Of a stretch of DNA of 64,000 nt, positions 1-8,712 are shown piece by piece. Positions within the stretch are counted from its first letter, which is position 1. Each line of letters begins with the position of its first letter. Under the pieces are notes generated by a model, which saw nothing but the letters and a program-made list of their open reading frames with translations, did not search any database and had not been told where the DNA came from. Origin of the DNA: Parasediminibacterium sp046546515. Lineage in GTDB: Bacteria; Bacteroidota; Bacteroidia; Chitinophagales; Chitinophagaceae. Location: the NCBI RefSeq assembly GCF_046546515.1, contig NZ_JBKHKJ010000001.1, positions 186,001 to 250,000 of the forward strand, in the 5' to 3' direction. Position numbers and translations under genes: made by a program.

Positions 1-2
1 CG

Positions 3-692
3 GCAGACATTATCTGCCTGCAGGAAACAAAAGCCACAAAGGAAGATGCAGACTATAAAGCAATAGAGGCATTGGGCTATGAAACCTATTGGTTTTCTGC
101 CCAAAAAAAGGGTTATAGCGGCGTGGCTATTTTTACCAAGATAAGGGCAGACCTGATTGTTTGTGGCAGTAGCATAGAGCAAAGCGACTTTGAAGGCAGG
201 GTAATACGAGCAGATTTTGGCAACATTACCCTTGTGAATGCCTACTTCCCAAGTGGCACCAGCGGCGAGGAAAGGCAAACCTATAAATACCAGTGGCTAG
301 ACGAGTTTTTAGATTACCTGCAAAACTTGCGAGCCACTAGGCTAAATATTATTGTAACAGGCGACTACAATATTGCCCACCACCCCATAGATATACACGA
401 CCCTAAGGGCAACAAAAACTCCTCTGGCTTTTTGCTGGAAGAAAGGGCTTGGCTAAGTAAGTTTCACCAACACGGCTGGATAGACACATTCAGGCATGTA
501 AACCCTGATAAAAAAGATAGTTATAGCTGGTGGAGCCAACGTTTCCCTACAGTAAGGCAACAAAACAAGGGATGGCGGATAGATTATATTAGTGTTACCG
601 ACAGTTTACAAGAAGCTATTGTGGATGCAGCTATTTACCCCGATGTAAAACATAGCGACCACTGCCCCATTTATTTGGAAGTAAGTGAATAG
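3..692 (+). CDS. xth: Exodeoxyribonuclease III (5'-truncated by the window edge)
   Basis: Mg2+-dependent AP endonuclease and 3'-5' exonuclease of base excision repair, EEP fold. The frame is open from base 3, before the first internal Met at 72, so the N-terminus lies outside the window. The visible 229 residues begin ADIICLQETK, whose Glu is the usual metal ligand. They continue with GDYN (catalytic Asp/Asn), WRIDYI, and end with SDHCPIYLEV, which carries the catalytic Asp-His. Family members are about 255 aa, so roughly 25 residues are missing. Two hairpins follow the stop. The family call is secure; the exact start cannot be seen. Confidence 0.95.
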   Translation, partial: ADIICLQETKATKEDADYKAIEALGYETYWFSAQKKGYSGVAIFTKIRADLIVCGSSIEQSDFEGRVIRADFGNITLVNAYFPSGTSGEERQTYKYQWLDEFLDYLQNLRATRLNIIVTGDYNIAHHPIDIHDPKGNKNSSGFLLEERAWLSKFHQHGWIDTFRHVNPDKKDSYSWWSQRFPTVRQQNKGWRIDYISVTDSLQEAIVDAAIYPDVKHSDHCPIYLEVSE

Positions 693-742
693 ATGCCAGC
701 TTTAGCTGGTTTTAAGTAGATGCCAGCTTTTAGCTGGTTTAA
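693..742 (+). terminator. Tandem duplicated hairpins after the exonuclease gene
   Basis: Two near-identical 27-nt copies of GATGCCAGC-ttt(t)-AGCTGGtttaag stand in a row. Each can form a CCAGCT/AGCTGG stem followed by a short T run. They are placed as a terminator, but the T tracts are short and the tandem duplication is unusual. Confidence 0.45.
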
Positions 743-762
743 GAATTATAAAATAATATTCA

Positions 763-1068
763 ATGTTTATTTACAACGTAACCACGCATGTTGCACATAC
801 CATACACGAAGCATGGGTAGCATGGATGCAGGAAAAACATATACCCGATATTATGGGGAAAGGCTGCTTTACAAAATACCAGTTTGTGCGCATTTTAGAA
901 ACAGACGAAAAAGAAGGGGTTACTTATGCCGTGCAGTTTTATGCAAATAGCAAGGCTTTGTACAATAGATACATTGAACTATACGCACCCGCATTACGGC
1001 AAGATGCTTCTAAAAGTTGGGGTGATAAAACAATTGGTTTTAGGAGTTTAATGGAAATTGTGGCATAA
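763..1068 (+). CDS. DUF4286 family protein
   Basis: A 101-aa soluble protein starting MFIYNVTTHV and containing the AHTIHEAWVAWMQEKHIPDI helix and a YAVQFYANSKALYNRYIE segment. Both match my memory of the DUF4286 family, a small alpha/beta protein widespread in Bacteroidota with no assigned function. No signal peptide or membrane segment is present. ATG 763 is preferred to an overlapping reading at 720 in another frame, because only this frame gives the family pattern. It lies between the exonuclease and HU genes. Confidence 0.8.
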   Translation: MFIYNVTTHVAHTIHEAWVAWMQEKHIPDIMGKGCFTKYQFVRILETDEKEGVTYAVQFYANSKALYNRYIELYAPALRQDASKSWGDKTIGFRSLMEIVA

Positions 1069-1230
1069 TTATTTTTTTTTATACCGAATAGGAATAATTA
1101 TTAAAAAAGTTTTTTTATTGGCGTTGTATCGTATTTTTACAAAAAATAATATCTTTATTTAAAATTGATTTCGATCAACTAAAAGAAAAGAAAATTGTTT
1201 GTTACCTAAATATTAAAAAAACATAGCGTT

Positions 1231-1500
1231 ATGAATAAGGCGGATTTAATAGCACAAATATCGGAGGATGCAGGTATTACTAAAACAGAGGCTAATGCTG
1301 CATTAGATTCTTTTACAGCGGCTGTTACAAAAGCCTTGAAAAAAGGAGATAAAGTAACTTTGGTAGATTTTGGAACATTCTCGGTGTCAGCACGAGCTGC
1401 ACGCACTGGCCGCAACCCGCAAACAGGGGAAGCCATTAAAATAAAAGCCAAAAAAGTAGCTAAATTTAAAGCAGGTAAAGAATTAAGTGCCAGCATTTAA
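1231..1500 (+). CDS. hup: HU family DNA-binding protein
   Basis: Nucleoid-associated histone-like protein of 89 aa, the usual HU length. It begins MNKADLIAQISEDAGITK and contains the DNA-bending arm motif GRNPQTGE around residues 61-68, with a lysine-rich C-terminus (KAKKVAKFKAGKEL). It dimerises and bends DNA; members also act in recombination and replication initiation. ATG 1231 follows a very AT-rich leader of about 160 bases. It is apparently transcribed on its own, with the bTHX gene 91 bases downstream. Whether it is HU-alpha-like or HU-beta-like cannot be told from one copy. Confidence 0.95.
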   Translation: MNKADLIAQISEDAGITKTEANAALDSFTAAVTKALKKGDKVTLVDFGTFSVSARAARTGRNPQTGEAIKIKAKKVAKFKAGKELSASI

Positions 1501-1591
1501 TTAAAATATCCGTGTTGCAAATAAATAAAGTAGCTGTTTAAGTAAGTTTTTTTATTTTTACATTTCACATTTACAAAAACAATAAATAATC

Positions 1592-1720
1592 ATGGGTAGA
1601 GGCGACAAAAAAACAGCAAAAGGCAAACGTTTTAAAGGGTCATTTGGCAAAAGCCGCCCTGCGAATGCAAAGAAAGCAACGGTAGCAACAGCAACAGTAG
1701 TAGAAGAAAAAGCATCTTAG
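1592..1720 (+). CDS. 30S ribosomal protein bTHX (THX family)
   Basis: A 42-aa very basic protein, MGRGDKKTAKGKRFKGSF..., matching the short Thx ribosomal peptide that in Thermus sits at the top of the 30S head. Bacteroidota homologues begin with the same MGRGDKKT...GK pattern followed by FGKSRP. The C-terminal extension here (ATVATATVVEEKAS) is longer and less basic than the core. It is followed after 28 bases by a strong terminator. The MGRGDKKT and FGKSRP blocks make the call fairly secure despite the small size. Confidence 0.85.
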   Translation: MGRGDKKTAKGKRFKGSFGKSRPANAKKATVATATVVEEKAS

Positions 1721-1748
1721 TCTTATAGCTAAAAAGCATTCTCACAAA

Positions 1749-1785
1749 AGCCTGCAACATAATGGTTGCAGGCTTTTTTATTTTT
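1749..1785 (+). terminator. Rho-independent terminator of bTHX
   Basis: AAGCCTGCAAC / GTTGCAGGCTT stem with a short loop, followed by TTTTATTTTT. Confidence 0.85.
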
Positions 1786-2226
1786 GGTCAATTTGAAGCA
1801 CTCGTTGGGTTAATACTGTTTGCTTAATGGTGATTTTAGAAAATAATTTGCTTGAAAGAGCTTTAGTTACTGTTCGATATGGCCCTGTTAAGCAGGATTC
1901 GTAAATCCATTCTTTCTGCCGTTTGACATCCGTTGCGATAACATGTCAAACAGCGTGGTATGTTAACATATTGAACAGAAAAATATAGCGCTAGCTGGGG
2001 CAAAAACAAAATACCAAAGAAAAATACGAAGATTATTCCGCCATGCCCCTATTATGCCAAACCTTCTATTGAACCAATACCCTAAGTGAAGAAAAATACC
2101 TAGAAACTACTAATTTTTTTAATATATCTTATCACCAAGCTAGTCAATAAGGAATGGCCGAAAAGTCCTGTTAAAAACCTGAAGGTGAGGGGGCGTTTGA
2201 GGGTCTTGTGTTGATTCTTCTCAATA
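1786..2226. other. Intergenic, 440 bases; one inverted repeat
   Basis: No credible ORF. GTTTGACAT at 1921-1929 is repeated in inverse at 1943-1951 (13-base spacer), a possible operator or weak hairpin. Nothing else is recognised. Confidence 0.4.
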
Positions 2227-3318
2227 TTAGCTGTGAGTCATTATTCTCTTCTGTCTTATTTTCTCAATTTTTTTAGCAACCCATTCATTTAATATTGTAG
2301 CGAAGACTATAGTCATTAAAGTTAAACTTAAGCCTATTCCGCCAAAAATAATAGGAAATTTGATGCCGCTTATAATAGTCAATACAAACATATGCGATAT
2401 ATATATCGGATAGGATAACTCGCCGATGTATGAATCTTTTTTCCAGCGTTTTGTTAATATAAAAACAAAAGGTATGGAGATAAAAAATGCTATTAAGTAT
2501 AAATAATTTTTAGCTGGTATCGGTAAAAAATCGTAAAATATTGTAAATCCTACAATACCAAACCATATCAATTTCAAATAAATATTATTTATTTCCAAGT
2601 TGCATAATTTTTTGTACCCGTGATAAGAAACAATACCCAACAGAAAGAACACTAACTCTGTTGGAAAAAAACGATAAGTCCATGGATCATTTTTCAAGCC
2701 CAATTGGTAGTATAATACTAACCGTAAGCTTAAAGAAAGCATAATTAGGAGAATAATAATTTCGAGTTTTTTCCTTGCAATAAATGGAGCAATTAAATAA
2801 AAAGTTATTTCAACTCCGATAGTCCACGCCTGGGGTATAAATAAAAATCTATAAAGCATCGGATCTGTTTCCCTAAAATTTGCAGTAAAAAACAAATGCC
2901 CGGTTCTTAAATCTAACCCTAAAAACATAACAATATCCTGCAAAAAGAGAAACAAATTGGTAAACCCCAAAAAACAAAGACTCCCAACACTCATGTTTCT
3001 GGAATAATCTGCATAAATATTAAAATTTCCAAAGTATTTTCCATGAGAGTGGATAGCCATAGCCACAGAATAAACAATGGTCAAAAAAAGAATTAGCCAG
3101 TAAATTGGATATATCCGCAGGAATCTATTTGATATGAATAACTTATAAGAATTATTTATTCCTACATATTTTTCATTAAGGATTAAAGCCATATAAAATC
3201 CAGAAATTATATAGAAGGCTTGAACTGCAGTTGGTCCGCCCACAAAACTAAATCCAAAGATTGAACTTGAATGAGCAAGTACAACTGTTATTGCCAAGAG
3301 AAATCTAAGTAAACCCAT
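2227..3318 (-). CDS. Acyltransferase 3 family membrane protein
   Basis: Integral membrane O-acyltransferase of the OafA/YrhL type, which moves acyl (often acetyl) groups onto surface sugars. With start ATG at 3318 it has 363 aa and opens MGLLRFLLAITVVLAHSS. The LRFLxAxxVVxxH block with its His is the family's N-terminal motif. About ten hydrophobic segments follow, and the protein ends with a basic tail. A longer reading from TTG 3348 adds ten residues before the motif. ATG 3318 is chosen because AGGA lies seven bases upstream and the family starts there. It stands alone, with no sugar gene beside it. The substrate is unknown. Confidence 0.88.
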   Translation of the reverse strand: MGLLRFLLAITVVLAHSSSIFGFSFVGGPTAVQAFYIISGFYMALILNEKYVGINNSYKLFISNRFLRIYPIYWLILFLTIVYSVAMAIHSHGKYFGNFNIYADYSRNMSVGSLCFLGFTNLFLFLQDIVMFLGLDLRTGHLFFTANFRETDPMLYRFLFIPQAWTIGVEITFYLIAPFIARKKLEIIILLIMLSLSLRLVLYYQLGLKNDPWTYRFFPTELVFFLLGIVSYHGYKKLCNLEINNIYLKLIWFGIVGFTIFYDFLPIPAKNYLYLIAFFISIPFVFILTKRWKKDSYIGELSYPIYISHMFVLTIISGIKFPIIFGGIGLSLTLMTIVFATILNEWVAKKIEKIRQKRIMTHS

Positions 3319-3792
3319 AATATATCCTGATTTTTTGCTTATCACCAACGGGCAGGTATATGCCAGGTGGCTAAAGCTAGCCCTGATTAAGCCGATGACA
3401 AAATCTTAATGCCTACGCTAAAGTTCAAATATATAACCTGTTACCTAATCTATAGTATCAAGCTGGGACAAAAGTTAAAAAAGGGCTAAAAGAGGAGTTT
3501 GTTCCATTAAGCCAGGCATATTGCGAAGACAGATGTTAGTAGAATCTATATCTGCTGTTGTTAATGCAATATTCCAATTATTTTGTCATTATCTTCCTTA
3601 TCAATTTCTTGTCAATTTCTGATGTTCGGCAAGTCTCCAGATTTGCATTTTGCATGTCGCCACAATTAGTAAAATAGTTAGCATTATCCCATGCTACAAG
3701 GTTATTAGATATACAACCAGCAAGCTACCTACTTAAAAAAATCAATATAATAGAATTGAATAACATTTTTCTATTGTTGTCATGTTACAAAT
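3319..3792. other. Intergenic, low-complexity, nothing recognised
   Basis: AT-rich spacer between two minus-strand genes. I find no supported gene, RNA or strong terminator. It may be decayed sequence, in view of the broken mini-gene next to it. Confidence 0.3.
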
Positions 3793-3930
3793 TTATATCT
3801 TTTTTCGTTTTACTATAAATGCTTCGTAATCTTCACCAGCTATAAATTCTTCCCAAAGATTAGTATCAATTTCTAAACCTTATAATTCAAAGTCTACTTT
3901 TATTTCTTCTATGTTATTTGTAATTCCCAT
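3793..3930 (-). pseudogene. Small ORF interrupted by an in-frame TAA
   Basis: On the minus strand, ATG at 3930 lies one base after the stop of the upstream gene. The frame encodes MGITNNIEEIKVDFEL, then TAA, then GLEIDTNLWEEFIAGEDY and about ten further residues before the natural stop. Both sides of the TAA have ordinary, protein-like composition, which suggests one 45-aa protein broken by a single substitution. Acidic proteins of this size occur as antitoxins, but I recognise no family. It could equally be chance coding-like sequence. Confidence 0.35.
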
Positions 3931-3931
3931 C

Positions 3932-5500
3932 CTACCTCACCTTCTGCCCCTGCACATGCTTCCTCCCTTCCAAAAAACGCCTGTGCCTTATTTCCTGTAC
4001 AGGCACATTGATTATTTTGCTTTCCAGCCAGCCGATAATGTCCAGGTACATAAAAGAACGGCTTTCCAGTGGGTTAGCTTCGAGGCGTTCCAGTTTGTCT
4101 TTCAGGCTCTTAAAGGCAGGGGTGAGTTTTTGAGGCGATAAGGAAAACGATTTGCGGATAAACTTAAACACCTCTTCCTCCACAATACTCAGGTTGTTCA
4201 TCTTTGCCATGAAACGGTAAACGGACTTTATCAGGTATTCCAACAAGTCATAATTGCCCAGTTCATAATGGGCTATCAGGTGCAATAGACGGGCATAGCA
4301 TTGCAGGTCTGTACGCAGGCTTACTTTCAAATTAATTATCTTGTTCAGGTAGTCAATGGTTTTTTCATTGTCGCCACTGCCAAAGTACAAGCAAGCAATT
4401 TTATAATAGAAAATAAGTACCCTATGCTTGTCCAAATGCAGTTCATAAGCAGCCAATTGTTCCTCTATATAAGGCACCAATTCTAATCCTTCTGTAAATG
4501 TACCTTCCAGGAAATGCTTGTTTATTTTAGCAATATGTAAATACACAAAGGTTTGTATGGCTGCATTTTGGGTGTTGGTGGCGGCAGGTGATTCTGCAAA
4601 GGATTCAAATTTCTGTAGGTCTATGGCAAATTTGTCATAGTTCGATAAATTGAAATGCGCACTTAACAAATTGTGTAACCCACGGATATACTGGCCCGGC
4701 TCAATGAGTTGCATTTGTGGCACATCTTCAAACAGGGCTACCCATTTTTTTGTGTAGCGGTAATACATTAGCAAATCTTGTAAAATAAAACCGTACCAGC
4801 AGTATGACTGGTATAGGTATAGCTTCTCATAAAAACCCATTTCCTGCAGTCGGTAGGGGGGCAGGTTGGTTTCAAAAAAGGCCTTCATGGCGTGTACGTC
4901 CTTCTTGTCCCTGGCATGGCCATGTTCTATGTACCAGCCATACAATTGCAACGCAAGGTTAGATAATTTGCCCACTAAATGCAGGTGGCTATTCAGTGAG
5001 TCGCTTTCGTGGCTTAAAGCCTCGGCCCGGTTGCCTATACTATGCGTAATGTGGAGTGTTTCAATCTTTTTCTCAAAAATAACCGCCTGCAATTGGAATG
5101 TAGCCTGGTTGGTGGCCTTGGCCAATTCTTTTATCTTGTCCAGTATTTTCAGGCTTTGAAAGTACAGGCCTTTGTTGTACAATATCTTGGCAAAATCCAT
5201 CTGCTCATGGAGTTGTATGTCAATATTATCATCGTCTTTTAGCAAACGGAGGCTACTCAGTATTTGCTTGTATAAATGTGCTTTCGTATTGGATAGTTGC
5301 GCTTTGGAAAGACTGGGTATTTTTTTTAGCAAACCCACCTCGTCATATTCATGCATTTTCTCCAACGCATCAAATAATTGGATGATTTTTAAATTATCAT
5401 CGGCAGCATTTCGCTGTACATATAGCTTAAAATTACGTTTTTCGCCTTTTTGCATCGATTTTACCAACTGGAACAAATTATCTGTACTTCTATTAGGCAT
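3932..5500 (-). CDS. Conserved hypothetical protein with helical repeats
   Basis: A 522-aa soluble protein without signal peptide. It is almost entirely alpha-helical in character, with repeated patterns such as FQSLKILDKIKELAKATNQ and YKIACLYFGSGDNEKTIDYL that resemble degenerate TPR units. The N-terminus (NLFQLVKSMQKGEKRNFKLY) and the following charged region are of a type seen in Bacteroidota hypothetical proteins. I recognise no catalytic motif and assign no function; a scaffold or protein-binding role is only an inference from the repeats. The ATG at 5500 is the first in frame. The gene stands alone, 328 bases from divergent leuA. Confidence 0.75.
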   Translation of the reverse strand: MPNRSTDNLFQLVKSMQKGEKRNFKLYVQRNAADDNLKIIQLFDALEKMHEYDEVGLLKKIPSLSKAQLSNTKAHLYKQILSSLRLLKDDDNIDIQLHEQMDFAKILYNKGLYFQSLKILDKIKELAKATNQATFQLQAVIFEKKIETLHITHSIGNRAEALSHESDSLNSHLHLVGKLSNLALQLYGWYIEHGHARDKKDVHAMKAFFETNLPPYRLQEMGFYEKLYLYQSYCWYGFILQDLLMYYRYTKKWVALFEDVPQMQLIEPGQYIRGLHNLLSAHFNLSNYDKFAIDLQKFESFAESPAATNTQNAAIQTFVYLHIAKINKHFLEGTFTEGLELVPYIEEQLAAYELHLDKHRVLIFYYKIACLYFGSGDNEKTIDYLNKIINLKVSLRTDLQCYARLLHLIAHYELGNYDLLEYLIKSVYRFMAKMNNLSIVEEEVFKFIRKSFSLSPQKLTPAFKSLKDKLERLEANPLESRSFMYLDIIGWLESKIINVPVQEIRHRRFLEGRKHVQGQKVR

Positions 5501-5828
5501 TGTAATAAAATTAAGTTGAAACCCTTTCTGCTATTGGCTTTTAGCCAAATATACATACTTTATATAACGTAAAAACCCTTCAATTTTAGTGCAGGGAATA
5601 AAAGAAAGCAAAGTAAGTTTGTATATGGTTTGTTCCAAATTGTAAGTTGTTAAAGTGTAGAAATGGGGTGCTGCCTTATAAAGACGCATTTAACCGCAAA
5701 GCTCGCAGAGGGATTAACGCAATGAAGCACAAAGAGGAGGAGGAATAAAAGAAAGGCAAGCGTTTCACTTAAAGGAAGCAAAGGGGGGATTCATAACTCA
5801 TAATTCATAACTCATAATTAAAACATAG
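5501..5828. other. Divergent spacer upstream of leuA
   Basis: Holds the promoters of two divergent genes. A degenerate copy of the CACAAAG-type dispersed repeat lies at about 5695-5730, and short direct repeats of TCATAACTCATAAT lie just before leuA. No leader peptide or terminator precedes leuA, unlike ilvE. Confidence 0.45.
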
Positions 5829-7019
5829 ATGCCACACAATAAGATTTATATTTTCGATACTACACTAAGGGATGGTGAGCAGGTGCCGGGTTGCAAATTA
5901 AACACTAAGGAAAAGATTGAACTGGCATTGTCTTTAGAAGCATTGGGGGTTGATATTATTGAAGCAGGCTTTCCTATTTCTTCACCCGGTGATTTTGAAA
6001 GTGTAAACGAAATTTCCAAGATCATTAAGAATGCTACTGTTTGTGGCCTTACCCGTGCGGTGCAAAAAGATATTGAAGTAGCTGCTGAGGCACTTAAATA
6101 CGCCAAAAAGCCCCGTATCCATACAGGAATAGGTGCATCTGACATACACATCAAATACAAATTCAACACAACGAGGGAAGACATTATAGACCGTGCCATC
6201 CGTGCGGTGAAATTGGCGAAGAACTTTGTAGACGATGTAGAGTTTTACGCAGAAGATGCTGGCCGTGCAGATATGCGATTCCTTGCACAATTAATAGAAA
6301 AAGTAATTACAGCAGGTGCTACCGTGGTAAACATACCAGATACCACAGGCTATTGCTTGCCAGGTCAATATGGCGAAATCATTGCTTTTTTAAAGAACAA
6401 TGTAACTAATATTGATAAAGCCATTATTTCATGCCATTGCCACAATGATTTGGGTTTGGCTACCGCCAATTCTATTGCCGGGGTAATGAATGGTGCCAGG
6501 CAAATAGAATGTACCATCAACGGCCTTGGTGAACGGGCTGGCAATACCTCGCTGGAAGAAGTGGTGATGGTGCTTAAACAACATAAAGAATTAGGTTTAT
6601 ATACCAATGTTGATGCGAAACTGCTATGGCCACTAAGCCGTCAGGTAAGCGAAGTGATGCGTGTGCCTACGCAGCCCAACAAGGCAATTGTGGGTGCCAA
6701 TGCCTTCTCGCATTCAAGTGGCATACACCAGGATGGTTTCTTAAAAGAAGCGACTACTTACGAAATAATTGACCCATTGGAAGTAGGTGCAGACCTCTCT
6801 AAGATTGTATTGACTGCCCGCAGCGGCCGTAGTGCTTTGGCATTTAGGTTGCATAAGCTTGGCTATCAGTTCAATAGGGATGAAATTGATGTACTATACC
6901 AAATATTCCTGCAAGTAGCAGATAGTAAGAAAGAAGTAATGGATAATGATCTACATGCCATGATTCCTTCCGAACTACAAGTAAAGGAAGATAAAGGCGC
7001 AATGGCAATGCATGCATAA
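5829..7019 (+). CDS. leuA: 2-isopropylmalate synthase (short form)
   Basis: Condenses acetyl-CoA with 2-oxoisovalerate in the first committed step of leucine synthesis, in the cytoplasm. The 396 residues open with DTTLRDGEQVPG (about residues 10-21, catalytic Arg/Asp) and contain SCHCHNDLGLATAN with the HxH metal ligands near residue 200. GGANAFSHSSGIHQDG-like sequence follows the TIM barrel. Classical LeuA is about 520 aa; this one ends after the barrel and subdomains, so the LeuA allosteric dimer domain is missing and leucine inhibition may be absent. Homocitrate or citramalate synthase are alternatives within the family, but leuB next door favours LeuA. Confidence 0.88.
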   Translation: MPHNKIYIFDTTLRDGEQVPGCKLNTKEKIELALSLEALGVDIIEAGFPISSPGDFESVNEISKIIKNATVCGLTRAVQKDIEVAAEALKYAKKPRIHTGIGASDIHIKYKFNTTREDIIDRAIRAVKLAKNFVDDVEFYAEDAGRADMRFLAQLIEKVITAGATVVNIPDTTGYCLPGQYGEIIAFLKNNVTNIDKAIISCHCHNDLGLATANSIAGVMNGARQIECTINGLGERAGNTSLEEVVMVLKQHKELGLYTNVDAKLLWPLSRQVSEVMRVPTQPNKAIVGANAFSHSSGIHQDGFLKEATTYEIIDPLEVGADLSKIVLTARSGRSALAFRLHKLGYQFNRDEIDVLYQIFLQVADSKKEVMDNDLHAMIPSELQVKEDKGAMAMHA

Positions 7020-7428
7020 ACTAGTGGTAAGTCGTAAGTAATAAGTAGTAAGTAGTTGTCTACAAGACCTGTCAGGTAAAAAACTGCTAGGTCTAAAATG
7101 AGGAAATTTGTTGCCTAAGTAATAAAAGTCCGTAAGCCGTATTCGGTAAACTGTAACCCATTAGTGTATAGGTGTATGGGAAATATACTAATATAGGGAG
7201 CATTTAGACACAAATAGTTACTATAAATGTTTGGTTCTGATAAGTTTTTTAAAATAAATGTATTTCCAGCCATTGATTTACATAACAAATTGACCCATTT
7301 TGGCACTAATAGATAATTCAAAGTGGCATACCCATTTTCCTTGTCTCTTTTACCCCCGTTTAAGGGATGTGGCAAGGGGAAATGTTTATTCACCTTTGGG
7401 TTATTAAAAATGCTAAAAATATAGTTGT
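7020..7428. other. Spacer between leuA and leuB
   Basis: 409 bases with no supported gene. It holds AAGTAGTAAGTAG-like short repeats just after leuA and a partial C-run/G-run motif near 7352-7382. No terminator or leader peptide is seen, so leuA and leuB could be co-transcribed or separate. Confidence 0.35.
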
Positions 7429-8544
7429 ATGAAAAAAAATATTGCAGTAATTGATGGTGATGGAATAGGACCTGAAGTAACAGCACAATCCATAAAAGTG
7501 TTGGATGCCGTTGCAGCGCATTATGGGCATGAGTTCCATTACAAACATTGTTTGATGGGTGCTGTGGCCATTGACCAAACAGGAAACCCCTTGCCACCTG
7601 AAACCATAGAAATTTGTTTGGAAAGCGATGCGGTACTTTTAGGGGCAGTAGGGCATCCCAAATATGACAATGACCCCAATGCAAAAGTAAGGCCTGAACA
7701 AGGGTTGCTTGGTATAAGGAAAGTATTGCAATTGTATTGCAATATCCGTCCGCTGACTATTTTTCCTTCTTTATTGCACCTCTCACCATTGAAAGAATCT
7801 TTTCTAAAAGATGTTGATTTGGTTATTTACAGGGAGCTTACCGGAGGCATTTATTTTGGCCATAAAGAAACCAGTACCGATGGCTTTAGCTCTACGGATA
7901 CTTGCACCTATAGTACTTCAGAAATAGAACGCATTGCCCATTTGGCATTTAAAAATGCACAGATACGCCGTAAGAAATTGACTTTGATAGACAAGGCCAA
8001 TGTATTGGAAACTTCCCGCCTATGGCGTAAAGTGGTGCAGCAATTGGCTTCCCAATATTCCGATGTGGCAGTTAGCTACATGTTTGTTGACAATGCTGCC
8101 ATGCAAATGATACTCAACCCTAAACAATTTGATGTAATTCTTACAGAAAATATGTTTGGCGATATCATCAGTGATGAAGCCAGCGTACTAAGTGGTTCAT
8201 TGGGTCTTGCACCTTCTGCTTCGGTGGGTAATATCACTGCCTTGTTCGAACCTATACACGGTTCATATCCACAAGCAGCCGGAAAAGACATTGCCAACCC
8301 TATTGGCTCCATCCTTTCCACAGCCATGATGCTGGATTATTTTGGTTTGTTCCAAGAAGCAAAAAGGGTTCGTGAAGCTGTTTCCTGGACACTGGAAAAC
8401 AAGTTCGTTACAAAAGACATAGACCCAATCAATTTTTATTTTACCTCCACCCTCGGCGAATTGATTGCCGATTATGTTGGGCATAAAATAACAGATCAGG
8501 TAAACCATGAGAATATTGAGTTGAGAAAATCAACAGTTATATAA
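7429..8544 (+). CDS. leuB: 3-isopropylmalate dehydrogenase
   Basis: NAD+-dependent oxidative decarboxylase of leucine synthesis, 371 aa, the normal length. Motifs in order are DGDGIGPEV at residues 9-17, YRELTGGIYFG with the substrate-binding region, IDKANVLETSRLWR with the catalytic Lys, ENMFGDIISDEAS with metal-binding Asp, and FEPIHGSYPQAAGKDIANP with the NAD+ loop. The EPIHGSAP-like loop is of the LeuB rather than isocitrate dehydrogenase type. ATG 7429 is the family start. The leuCD isomerase genes, often adjacent, are not in the window. A new promoter for ilvE begins within ten bases of its stop. Confidence 0.95.
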   Translation: MKKNIAVIDGDGIGPEVTAQSIKVLDAVAAHYGHEFHYKHCLMGAVAIDQTGNPLPPETIEICLESDAVLLGAVGHPKYDNDPNAKVRPEQGLLGIRKVLQLYCNIRPLTIFPSLLHLSPLKESFLKDVDLVIYRELTGGIYFGHKETSTDGFSSTDTCTYSTSEIERIAHLAFKNAQIRRKKLTLIDKANVLETSRLWRKVVQQLASQYSDVAVSYMFVDNAAMQMILNPKQFDVILTENMFGDIISDEASVLSGSLGLAPSASVGNITALFEPIHGSYPQAAGKDIANPIGSILSTAMMLDYFGLFQEAKRVREAVSWTLENKFVTKDIDPINFYFTSTLGELIADYVGHKITDQVNHENIELRKSTVI

Positions 8545-8552
8545 AAAAGTTC

Positions 8553-8583
8553 TTTGAATATTACATAGAAGTGCTTATGTTCG
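8553..8583 (+). promoter_or_regulatory. Promoter of the ilvE leader transcript
   Basis: TTTG (8553-8556) and TATGTTCG (8576-8583) are separated by 19 bases. This fits the Bacteroidota sigma consensus TTTG-N19-TAnnTTTG with one mismatch. The start of transcription would fall near 8588-8591, just before the leader peptide ATG at 8602. Confidence 0.6.
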
Positions 8584-8605
8584 CAACATCAAATTACTTC
8601 TATGT
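8563..8605. promoter_or_regulatory. 10-bp inverted repeat over the ilvE promoter and leader start
   Basis: ACATAGAAGT (8563-8572) and its exact inverse ACTTCTATGT (8596-8605) are 23 bases apart. The first arm lies between the -33 and -7 elements, and the second contains the leader start codon. This is suitable for a DNA-level operator, since the first arm lies upstream of the likely start of transcription. The binding protein is unknown. Confidence 0.4.
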
Positions 8606-8712
8606 CGTTAAACAAGTTTAATAAAACAATCGGTTCCATCGCAGTCATTGTGGTGGTGTTGTTGGTTGTCGTTATTATTCCTGCTTGGCATGGAGGTGGA
8701 AACTGTATTTAA
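8602..8712 (+). CDS. ilvL: ilv leader peptide
   Basis: A 36-aa peptide beginning MSLNKFNKTIGSIAVIVVVL and continuing LVVVIIPAWHGGGNCI. Fourteen of the 17 residues at positions 10-26 are Ile, Val or Leu, all in one run. This strongly resembles the enterobacterial ilvGMEDA leader peptide, which also has a Val/Ile/Leu run ending in Pro. It stops 24 bases before a strong terminator that precedes ilvE. The run would stall ribosomes when charged branched-chain tRNAs are scarce. The peptide itself probably has no function beyond its translation. A small membrane peptide is the alternative, but the position and paired RNA segments argue for a leader. Confidence 0.8.
   Translation: MSLNKFNKTIGSIAVIVVVLLVVVIIPAWHGGGNCI

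Noticed and set aside
3583..3622. Possible relic of an 11-bp TTATCA array (TTATCAATTTC, TTGTCAATTTC)
   Set aside because: Only two units fit in phase; chance in AT-rich DNA is likely.
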